This document shows positions 57,293-64,000 of a stretch of DNA of 64,000 nucleotides, in pieces. Under the pieces are notes generated by a model. That model searched no databases, was not told the origin of the DNA, and saw only the letters and a program-made list of their open reading frames with translations. The stretch is from Acidobacteriota bacterium (GTDB lineage Bacteria; Acidobacteriota; JAAYUB01), in assembly GCA_012517875.1 (NCBI GenBank), contig JAAYUB010000111.1, positions 17,204-81,203 on the forward strand. The letters run 5' to 3'. How positions within the stretch are numbered: the first letter of the stretch is position 1; each line of letters starts with the position of its first letter. Position numbers and translations under genes: made by a program.

Positions 57293-58306
57293 CTACAGTT
57301 CGAAAAATCGACGCGCCGGTTCGCGCCGGAGGAACAAGCGGGCTTCCTCCTGGCCCTGATCGAACGTCCGCATGGTTGCCGCCGGGTCCCGGGTGACCGT
57401 CGAGTTGCGGATCCGGCGAGCCGGGTGTGCCACCAGCAGCCTCCCGGCCGCGGCCTCGCGGCGGACCCACTCGGAATCGTTCCACGCCTCGAGCCGCAAC
57501 GCCGTTTTCCACATGATGCCCTCCGGATTGTTCGCAACCACCAGCGTGCGATTCGTCCGGACCAGTCGGTCCAGAGCGTCACCGCCGGGATGCTGGGCGA
57601 ACGCCAGCGGCGTCTTGAAGGTGATGCCGCCGTCGATGAGCCGGGCTCCGTCGAGAGAGACGGGCTGGCCCATAACGAGAGGCAGCAGGCAGGAAGCCAT
57701 CAGCGCCTCCCGCACGTTGACCGGGGTGAGCCGTCGCAGCCAGGGGCAGCCGGCGGCGGCAGCCGTCAGCTCCGGGTCCTCCGGCCACCGGCCGTACACC
57801 ACGGGTTCGAAGCGGAGTCCGCACGGCCGGTATTTGTGCCGCCACTCCCGTGTGGCCATCATCAGGAACATGCGGATGAGGTCGCCCCGACGCGGGGCGG
57901 TTTCCGGCACCACCCGCGAGGTCACGATAAACAGGCGGCGGGGATTGCGGGGATCGAACAACGCGGCTTCAGTCGGCGGATCCAGGGTGAACGCGATGGA
58001 CTGCTTCACGCTGCGGCGGAACGAGAACAGACCGAAGAACCCTCGTTCATCCGGGCCGATCGGGACGTCCACCGGGATTGAGTCCGACCAGTTGGACCAG
58101 CTTCGGTACAGGACCTCCGGGTCGCCGGTGGCCAGGTCCATCGACGTGAACGCCCCGATGGAACTCCCCGTCAGCACTGTCGGGCTGATGCCGGTCTCAC
58201 CGAGATCCTTGGCCAGCCGGTAGCCGAAACCGCCCGACCAGGCGCCGCGGCCGGAGCCGCCGGTGTCGAAGATCCAGCGATAGCTGAGCGCGCCCGCCGA
58301 TGCCAT
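57293..58306 (-). CDS. Patatin-like phospholipase
   Basis: A 337-residue protein with the patatin fold: glycine-rich oxyanion loop TGGSGRGAWSGGF (residues ~15-27), the nucleophile Ser in GSSIGAF (~47-53) and the Asp of the dyad in DGGITF (bases ~57640-57623). The first motif departs from the common GGGARG. It should hydrolyse acyl esters. There is no secretion signal that I can see. It lies between the 5'-nucleotidase and PHP genes in a minus-strand run of hydrolases. Confidence 0.82.
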   Translation of the reverse strand: MASAGALSYRWIFDTGGSGRGAWSGGFGYRLAKDLGETGISPTVLTGSSIGAFTSMDLATGDPEVLYRSWSNWSDSIPVDVPIGPDERGFFGLFSFRRSVKQSIAFTLDPPTEAALFDPRNPRRLFIVTSRVVPETAPRRGDLIRMFLMMATREWRHKYRPCGLRFEPVVYGRWPEDPELTAAAAGCPWLRRLTPVNVREALMASCLLPLVMGQPVSLDGARLIDGGITFKTPLAFAQHPGGDALDRLVRTNRTLVVANNPEGIMWKTALRLEAWNDSEWVRREAAAGRLLVAHPARRIRNSTVTRDPAATMRTFDQGQEEARLFLRREPARRFFEL

Positions 58307-58316
58307 GGCCGGCCGA

Positions 58317-60023
58317 TCAGCGGGAGTCGGACGCGGGCGCAGTCGTCCGGCGGGAAGCCAGCCGGAGTTCCACCGGCACCGCCAGATGCCAGTTGTGGTC
58401 GCACTCCGGAGCCAGACGGCCTTTCCGGCGGATGTGCTGGATGATCAGCGTCCGAATGTCGGTGGAGTCGAACGCGATTCGGCGTCCCCGCCGGAACATG
58501 TCGTAGTGTCCGCCACCCACCGCCTGGTAGTTGGACACCGCCACCGTGAACTCGGCGGCGGGATCGATTGGCCGGTTCTGGTAATACAGATAGCGCAGCC
58601 GCTCGCCCGCCGGCCGGGTGGGGTCGATGGCGTAGTCAGCGCCGGACAGGGTGTCGAAGTTGTATATCCGGAAATTGGGCGCCTGTCCCAACCGCAGGAG
58701 CTGCTGGCCGGGATCCCATTCCGCCTGGTCGTACACACCGGCGGCGTGCTCCAGGGCGGCGGCGACGTCCTTGCCCGACAGGCCGAGGGTGACCGTGGTG
58801 TTTTCGTACACGTAAAGGGCGTAAATGTCCCGGACCTTGATGTCGCCCCGCCGGATCGTCAGCGGACGGCCCGGCAGATAGGCGGCCATGCTCATCTGGG
58901 CGCCCGTGTGCACGCGCATCACCGTGTGGACCAGGTCCAGCAGCGGATTGTCGCGGACGTAGACGCCCTCGGCCGAGAGATCGTCCTCGGCGGTGCCGAT
59001 GGTTTCGTCCAGCCAGCGCAGCGTGGCCGCGTGAGCCGGCTCCACCAGCGCGGCCACCGCGGGGTCTTCCGGGCCCTTCATGGGCACGTTCCGTCCGGTC
59101 TTTTCGGCCAGCGTCCACCGCTTGCCCTGTTTGCGGAACACCAGGTCGATGTGTACGAGATGCTCCGCCCAGCGGTGGCCCTGGGCCGTGAGCACGCCGT
59201 TGACCAGGCGCGGCGGGATGTTCTCATGAGCGTGGCCGGTGAGCAGGACGTCGACACCGGGCACCTGCTGCAGGATGGCCCAGGCGGCGTTCTCGTATCC
59301 GGAGCCGTTCGGCTGCCCGGTTTCCAGGTCGGCCTCGTAGCCCTCGTGGGTGTTCACGATGATCGCGTCCACACGTTCCTGGTCACGGAGGATTTTCACC
59401 CACCGGACGGCTTCCTGGAGCGTCTCGCGGAACTCGAGCCCCTCATAGTTGGCCGGCGTTTCCCAGTTGGGGATGTTGCGGGTGGTCAGGCCCAGCACGC
59501 CGATGCGCACGGGGCCGTACTGGCGGACGATGTACGGCTCGAAGAACGGCTGGTCCGGACGGTCGGTCCGGTAGGTGTTTGCCGACAGGAAGGGGAAGCG
59601 GGCCTCACGGCGACAGCGCTGCAGCACGTCCAGACCGAAATTGAACTCATGGTTGCCCACCGTCATGGCGTCGTAGTTCATCGCGTTCATCGCCTGGATG
59701 ACGGGATTGGGTTCGTCCGACTTCACCTCCGCGTAGTAGTACGCCAGGGGACTGCCCTGGATGGAGTCGCCGTTGTCGATGAGCAAAAGGTGAGGGTTGT
59801 CCTGACGGGCCGCGCGAACGTGGGCAGCGACCCGCACAAGACCGAGGTCCGCCGGAGCCCCGCGGTAATAATCCCACGCGGCCAGTCGGCCGTGAATGTC
59901 CGTCGTCTGGATGACGGTGACCCGGACCTGGTCCGCGGGCTTCTTGACGGCGGCGCCGGGGGGCGCCGGTGCCGCCACGGCGAGCAGCAGGATCAGGCTA
60001 ATGATCGGCAGCGTTTTGATCAT
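58317..60023 (-). CDS. Secreted bifunctional metallophosphatase/5'-nucleotidase (UshA-like)
   Basis: A 568-residue protein: signal peptide (residues 1-~25), metallophosphatase domain with TDIHG (~41-45), DNGDSIQG (~82-89), GNHEFNFG (~120-127), and GHAHEN, followed by the 5'-nucleotidase C-terminal substrate domain (VAVSNYQAVGGGHYDMF). It hydrolyses nucleotides or 2',3'-cyclic nucleotides in the periplasm. Its start overlaps uvrC by 26 bases. Confidence 0.93.
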   Translation of the reverse strand: MIKTLPIISLILLLAVAAPAPPGAAVKKPADQVRVTVIQTTDIHGRLAAWDYYRGAPADLGLVRVAAHVRAARQDNPHLLLIDNGDSIQGSPLAYYYAEVKSDEPNPVIQAMNAMNYDAMTVGNHEFNFGLDVLQRCRREARFPFLSANTYRTDRPDQPFFEPYIVRQYGPVRIGVLGLTTRNIPNWETPANYEGLEFRETLQEAVRWVKILRDQERVDAIIVNTHEGYEADLETGQPNGSGYENAAWAILQQVPGVDVLLTGHAHENIPPRLVNGVLTAQGHRWAEHLVHIDLVFRKQGKRWTLAEKTGRNVPMKGPEDPAVAALVEPAHAATLRWLDETIGTAEDDLSAEGVYVRDNPLLDLVHTVMRVHTGAQMSMAAYLPGRPLTIRRGDIKVRDIYALYVYENTTVTLGLSGKDVAAALEHAAGVYDQAEWDPGQQLLRLGQAPNFRIYNFDTLSGADYAIDPTRPAGERLRYLYYQNRPIDPAAEFTVAVSNYQAVGGGHYDMFRRGRRIAFDSTDIRTLIIQHIRRKGRLAPECDHNWHLAVPVELRLASRRTTAPASDSR

Positions 60024-61848
60024 GTGTGTGCACCTCGTCAGGATGGAGCGCCTGGTAGACTTTGGCCGCGGTCCGGCCGCCCAGCGCCGCGGCCAGATCC
60101 GCCTCGCTGGCGGCCGAGACGCGCCGCCAGGATCCGAACTGTTTCAGCAGCGTTTGCTTGCGGCGGGGACCCACGCCGGGAATGTCGTCGAGAGGCGAGG
60201 CGAACAAAGCCCCGGCGCGGCGGCGACGGTGGTAGGTTACGGCGAAGCGGTGCGCCTCGTCGCGAACCTGCTGGAGGAGTTTGAGGGCCGGCGAGGTCCG
60301 GGGGAGCCGGATCGGCTCCTTCCGGCCCGGCAGGTAGACCTCTTCGCGCTGTTTGGCCAGCCCCGCCACCGGCACCCGGATAGCCGGATCCAGCGCGGCC
60401 AGGCCGTCCAGGGCGGCGGCGACCTGGCCCTCGCCGCCGTCCACCAGGATCAGGCCGGGCAGCTCCCGGTGCTCGTCCAGCAATCGCCGGAAACGCCGGT
60501 AAACAACTTCCCGCATGGCGGCCAGATCGTCCGGCCGGCCGCCGGCTGTGCGGATTCGGAAACGGCGGTACTGCGCGGGCACCATCTGCCCCTCGACCAT
60601 GGCCACCATCACGCCCACCGACTCGCGGCCCTGGGTGGTGGACATGTCGAAGCCTTCAATCCGCCCCGGCGGTTCCGGCAGATCGAGGGCAGCCTGGAGG
60701 AGGCGAAGGCTGTCCGGCTGTTGGTCCACGGCCGGGAAGCGGAGGAAGAAGGCGTGGCGCGCGTTGAGCTCCGCGAGCTCAAGCAGGCGCAGCCACCGTC
60801 CGCGCCGCGGATGGGCGATCACCACCCGCCGACCGCGTCGCTCCGCGAGCCACTGGGTGAGCAGGTCCGGTTCCGCCACCGCGGTGGGCACGAACACCCG
60901 GGGCGGGATTCGTAGCTCTCGGTAGTAGAACTGGCGGAGGAATTCGGCATAAAACTCGTCCCCGTTCCAGTGCGGCAGATCCTCCCAGAAGTACTGCCGC
61001 CGGTCCACCACCTTGGTGCCGCGCATGTGGAACACCTGCACCGAGAGCCGGCCGTCCCGGTAGTAGCCGCCGAATACGTCCGCATCGTCATTGATGCCGA
61101 GCACGGACTGCTGTTCGTCGGCGAGCGCCTGGACTGCCTGGATCCGGTCCCGCAGCCGCGCGGCATCCTCGAACCTCAGTTCGGCGGCCGCCTGGTTCAT
61201 GTCGGCTTCGAGGCGCCGCCGCAGATCGCGGTCGCGGCCTTCCAGGAACAGAATCGCCGCGTCCACCGCCGCCCAGTACTGCTCGCGGCTGCACAGGGCG
61301 GTCACGCACGGGCCCAGGCATCGCGCGATGTGGTAGTCCAGGCAGCAGGGCCGGGTCGCGGACCCGTCGATCTCCTTGCGGCAGTGGCGGATGCCGAACG
61401 TGCGCCGGACCGTGTCGATGAGCAGCCGCGCCCGGGAGGCGGGGATGTAGGGGCCGAAATAGCGCGAGCCGTCACGGATCGGCCGGCGGGTCAGGCTGAT
61501 CTGGGGGAAGGGGGCCTTGAGCGTGATCCGGATGAAGGGGAACGACTTGTCGTCTTTCAGGTAAAAATTGTAGCGGGGCTGGTGCTCGTGCACCAGGTTG
61601 CTCTCGAGGATGAACGCTTCGTATTCGCTGCCGGTGACGATGTACTCGACATCGCGGAGTTCCGCCACCAGCCGGGCGGTCTTGGGATCGCGGTCACGGG
61701 CTTCCTGGAAGTACGACCGCACCCGGTGCCGGAGGTCGCGGGCCTTGCCGATGTAGATGACCGCACCCCGGGCGTCCCGGTACAGGTAGACGCCCGGTGC
61801 GTTGGGCAGGGTAGCCAGCTTCTGGTTGAGGGCGGCGCGCCATTCCAT
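59998..61848 (-). CDS. uvrC: UvrABC system protein C
   Basis: Makes both incisions in nucleotide excision repair. The 616-residue protein has the GIY-YIG nuclease (PNAPGVYLYRDARGAVIYIGKARDL split, residues ~15-39), the UVR domain that binds UvrB (LEADMNQAAAELRFEDAARLRDRI in parts, ~200-225), the RNase-H-like 3' nuclease with VDGGEGQ, and C-terminal helix-hairpin-helix DIPGVGPRRKQTLL. ATG 61848 is preferred; a TTG at 61899 lies inside the preceding hairpin and intergenic region. Confidence 0.96.
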   Translation of the reverse strand: MEWRAALNQKLATLPNAPGVYLYRDARGAVIYIGKARDLRHRVRSYFQEARDRDPKTARLVAELRDVEYIVTGSEYEAFILESNLVHEHQPRYNFYLKDDKSFPFIRITLKAPFPQISLTRRPIRDGSRYFGPYIPASRARLLIDTVRRTFGIRHCRKEIDGSATRPCCLDYHIARCLGPCVTALCSREQYWAAVDAAILFLEGRDRDLRRRLEADMNQAAAELRFEDAARLRDRIQAVQALADEQQSVLGINDDADVFGGYYRDGRLSVQVFHMRGTKVVDRRQYFWEDLPHWNGDEFYAEFLRQFYYRELRIPPRVFVPTAVAEPDLLTQWLAERRGRRVVIAHPRRGRWLRLLELAELNARHAFFLRFPAVDQQPDSLRLLQAALDLPEPPGRIEGFDMSTTQGRESVGVMVAMVEGQMVPAQYRRFRIRTAGGRPDDLAAMREVVYRRFRRLLDEHRELPGLILVDGGEGQVAAALDGLAALDPAIRVPVAGLAKQREEVYLPGRKEPIRLPRTSPALKLLQQVRDEAHRFAVTYHRRRRAGALFASPLDDIPGVGPRRKQTLLKQFGSWRRVSAASEADLAAALGGRTAAKVYQALHPDEVHTHDQNAADH

Positions 61849-61860
61849 GAAACACGTTCT

Positions 61861-61890
61861 CCGCCCGTTTAGATTACCGGTAACGGGCGG
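61861..61890 (-). repeat. Hairpin between the PfkB kinase gene and uvrC
   Basis: A perfect 9-base-pair dyad CCGCCCGTT / AACGGGCGG with a 12-base loop. No T-run follows, so it is more likely a processing or leader element than a terminator. Confidence 0.5.
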
Positions 61891-61900
61891 AATTTTCAAA

Positions 61901-62800
61901 TCAAACGCCGATCACCTGGCGGAAGCGCTCCAGGCGCGCCTGAATGTCGGGGAAGGTCAACTCGCGGAGCCGGTCGACCGAGAACGCCTCGATGTCGAAC
62001 GAAGCCATCACCGAGCCGTACAGCACCGCGGTCCGGATCGCGGCCATGTCATTCCGGTCCGCGCTGGCCAGGTAGCCCATGAATCCGCCCGCGAAGCAAT
62101 CGCCGGCGCCGGTGGGGTCCATCACCGCCTCCATCGGATAAGCCGGGGCCACGAACAGCTCCCCGGCGTGACTCACCAGGCTGCCATACTCACCGCGCTT
62201 CACCACGATGGTCCGCGGACCGAGGGCGGCGATCCGCCGGACCGCCGTAACCAGATGATATTCGCCGGTGAGCATGCGCGCCTCACCTTCATTGAGCAGC
62301 AGGATGTGTACCCGGGACAGGACACGGGCCAGCGCATCGGGTTTGTTCTGGATCCAGTAGTTCATCGAGTCCAGAGCGACCAGGGGATCTCCCTCCATCT
62401 GGTCGAGGACGTGGTGCTGCAGGTCTGGATCGATGTTGCCGAGAAACAGGTGCCGGACTCGCCGATGGTCCGGATGGACCTCGGGCTTGAACTCGGCGAA
62501 GACGTTCAGCTCGGTGGCCAGCGTGTGCGCCTCGTTCAGGTCGCGGTTGTATTCGCCCGCCCAGAAGAACGACTTGCCGCGGCGGCGCTGGATCTGGCGG
62601 ATATCGATCCCGTGGTCCAGGAAGATCCGCAGATGCTCGTCGGTGAAATCCTCGCCGATCACCGCGACGACGGCGACGTCGGTAAAAAAGCTGGCCACCA
62701 GACTGAAGTAGGTGGCGGAGCCCCCCACCACCCGCTCCGCCCGGCCGAAGGGAGTCGTGATACTGTCGAACGCTACGGATCCGATGGCGAGCAGGGACAT
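61901..62800 (-). CDS. PfkB-family carbohydrate/nucleoside kinase
   Basis: A 299-residue ribokinase-superfamily kinase. GGSATYFSLVAS (residues ~26-37) is the substrate-side motif and DPTGAGDCFAGGF (bases ~62105-62143) the catalytic anion hole with its Asp base. The sugar is not evident. It lies between MTA phosphorylase and uvrC; pairing with MTA phosphorylase suggests adenosine, methylthioribose or ribose chemistry. GGAGG precedes the ATG. Confidence 0.9.
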   Translation of the reverse strand: MSLLAIGSVAFDSITTPFGRAERVVGGSATYFSLVASFFTDVAVVAVIGEDFTDEHLRIFLDHGIDIRQIQRRRGKSFFWAGEYNRDLNEAHTLATELNVFAEFKPEVHPDHRRVRHLFLGNIDPDLQHHVLDQMEGDPLVALDSMNYWIQNKPDALARVLSRVHILLLNEGEARMLTGEYHLVTAVRRIAALGPRTIVVKRGEYGSLVSHAGELFVAPAYPMEAVMDPTGAGDCFAGGFMGYLASADRNDMAAIRTAVLYGSVMASFDIEAFSVDRLRELTFPDIQARLERFRQVIGV

Positions 62801-62861
62801 GGGGGTCCTCCGATGAGACTTCCGGGTTTGCGGCGAGGGTGACGGACGACGGTGCCGGCGG

Positions 62862-63743
62862 TCACTCCGACTTGGATTTTTCCGGCAGGTAGTGGCCGAT
62901 GATCAGGGCCAGCTTCTCCCGGGTGGATTGCGGGATGCTGTCGGGCTGCGTGATCAGCGCGTCTTTGAGCGCGTGGTGGCAGGTGCAGTCGCGGTCTTCG
63001 GGCAGCAGCTTCACCGTCTCTTTCAGGATCCGCTGGGCGTTCTCGTTGTTCCGGCTCAGGTTCTCGATGATCATGTCCACCGTAACCGGCGCTTCGGACT
63101 GATGCCAGCAGTCGTAATCGGTGACCAGGGCGACGGTCGCGTAGCAGATCTCCGCCTCGCGGAACAACTTGGCCTCCGTGGCGTTGGTCATGCCGATGAT
63201 GTCGAGCCCCCAGCTGCGGTAGAGCTGGCTCTCGGCCCGGGTGGAAAATGCGGGTCCTTCCATGCAGAGGTAGGTCCCCCGGACCTTCACCGCGATCTCG
63301 GCATTCTGCGCGCCCTGGGCGAGGCTGTTGACCAGGTGGCGGCACAGGGGGTCGCCGAACGCGATGTGTCCGACGACGCCGTCGCCGAAAAATGTGGCGG
63401 CGCGCCGGAAGGTGCGGTCGATGAACTGGTCGGGCAGGATGATGTCCAGCGGCTGGTGTTCCTCTTTCAGCGAGCCGACCGCCGAGATGGAGATCACCTG
63501 GCGCACGCCCAGTTTCTTGAAGCCGAACACGTTGGCCCGGTAGTTGATCTCGGAGGGCAGAAACCGGTGGCCGCGGCCGTGGCGCGGGAGGAACGCCACC
63601 CGCCGCTTGGCCAGCGTGCCGACGATGAAATTGTCGCTGGGGGGGCCGAACGGCGTCTCGACTTTGATCTCCTCCACGTCGGAGAGATCCTTCATTTTGT
63701 ACAAGCCGCTGCCGCCGATGATGCCGATGGTGATGGGAAGCAT
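62862..63743 (-). CDS. mtnP: S-methyl-5'-thioadenosine phosphorylase
   Basis: Phosphorolyses MTA to adenine and methylthioribose-1-phosphate. The 293-residue protein has the phosphate-binding IGIIGGSGLY (residues ~5-14), FLPRHGRGHRFLPSEINYRAN (in parts, ~50-70), CMEGPAFSTRAES and the GMTNATEAKLFREAEICYA motif. ATG 63743 is set by AGGAGAC upstream; the frame further upstream overlaps the epimerase gene antisense-free but lacks conservation. Co-directional with the PfkB kinase and the epimerase. Confidence 0.95.
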   Translation of the reverse strand: MLPITIGIIGGSGLYKMKDLSDVEEIKVETPFGPPSDNFIVGTLAKRRVAFLPRHGRGHRFLPSEINYRANVFGFKKLGVRQVISISAVGSLKEEHQPLDIILPDQFIDRTFRRAATFFGDGVVGHIAFGDPLCRHLVNSLAQGAQNAEIAVKVRGTYLCMEGPAFSTRAESQLYRSWGLDIIGMTNATEAKLFREAEICYATVALVTDYDCWHQSEAPVTVDMIIENLSRNNENAQRILKETVKLLPEDRDCTCHHALKDALITQPDSIPQSTREKLALIIGHYLPEKSKSE

Positions 63744-63768
63744 GCCGTGTCTCCTGCTTGGACGGGGT

Positions 63769-64000
63769 TCAGCGGGGGAGGGGGGCCTGGCTGAGTTCCA
63801 GGAGGATACCGGAGGTAGCCGCCGGGTGGACGAAGGCGATCCGCTTGCCGCCGGCGCCGACGACCGGGGTTTCATTGATCAGCCGGGCTCCGCGGGCCTT
63901 GAGTTCCGCCAGGACGCGGTCAATATCCTCCACGCCGATCGCGATGTGATGGATGCCCTGCCCCTTCTTCTCCAGGAACTTGGCGATGGGTGATTCGGGC
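63769..64000 (-). CDS. mce: Methylmalonyl-CoA epimerase (5' part beyond the window)
   Basis: The last 76 codons of a VOC-superfamily protein are visible, ending in a TGA at 63771-63769. [20 protein letters not shown], then GARLINE, then [18 protein letters not shown] match the methylmalonyl-CoA epimerase C-terminal half, including the metal-binding His and Glu. The start lies outside the window. It converts (S)- and (R)-methylmalonyl-CoA in propionate metabolism, in line with the CoA-transferase at 28 kb. Confidence 0.93.
   Translation of the reverse strand, partial: PESPIAKFLEKKGQGIHHIAIGVEDIDRVLAELKARGARLINETPVVGAGGKRIAFVHPAATSGILLELSQAPLPR

Overview
The window is a dense, GC-rich chromosomal segment of a Gram-negative bacterium. 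TonB-ExbB-ExbD, a LolA homologue, SecD/SecF/YajC and several lipoproteins imply an outer membrane. Housekeeping linkage (mutS2-dnaG-rpoD-tRNA-zinc ribbon protein), a membrane Ser/Thr kinase with kinesin-light-chain-type TPRs, a MoxR-DUF58-transglutaminase operon and a small WKYERGS-type membrane protein suggest an Acidobacteriota-like organism. That placement is inference from gene content. No insertion sequence, prophage, CRISPR array or plasmid gene was seen, and no gap between genes exceeds about 260 bases.

Layout. 1-6.4 kb: mutS2 (5' truncated by the window edge), dnaG, rpoD, a CAT-anticodon tRNA and a zinc-ribbon coiled-coil protein. 6.4-9.8 kb (minus): an operon of an unrecognised 368-residue protein, a PduS-like Fe-S/SLBB protein and endonuclease IV. 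9.9-16.3 kb (plus): an APC amino acid permease, DHH and PHP phosphoesterases, then RpiB- and DeoC-type enzymes that each carry an N-terminal helix like a microcompartment encapsulation peptide. 16.4-17.3 kb (minus): YtxH and DUF948-like envelope proteins. 17.5-27.9 kb (plus): thiD; MoxR-DUF58-TgpA-like; the Ser/Thr kinase; a NatAB-like ABC exporter. 28.0-33.8 kb (minus): a CoA-transferase, an NfeD-like protein and a cluster (lipoprotein, FtsX-type permease, LolD-type ATPase, small membrane protein, LolA) resembling a rearranged Lol system. 33.9-37.2 kb (plus): ftsK and a PDZ protein. 37.3-44.9 kb (minus): tonB-exbB-exbD-exbD-TPR lipoprotein and tgt-yajC-secD-secF. 45.1-47.5 kb (plus): a family-5 solute-binding lipoprotein and signal peptidase I. 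47.5-52.1 kb (minus): an ECF sigma/anti-sigma operon with three envelope proteins, preceded by an ECF-type promoter. 52.2-56.0 kb (minus): gap-pgk-tpiA-secG-tRNA-Leu. 56.2 kb to the end: a NifU-like protein (plus), then on the minus strand methylmalonyl-CoA epimerase (cut by the edge), MTA phosphorylase, PfkB kinase, uvrC, 5'-nucleotidase, patatin-like protein and a PHP phosphatase.

The most distinctive content is the set of microcompartment-type parts (PduS-like protein, peptide-tagged RpiB with an altered active site, peptide-tagged DeoC) with no shell-protein gene in view. Next come the apparently self-regulated ECF envelope module, the rearranged Lol-like cluster, and an FtsK whose Walker B motif lacks the usual glutamate. 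Many promoters could be read directly as -35/-10 pairs with 15-18 base spacers, and several genes use TTG or GTG starts supported by well-placed ribosome-binding sites.
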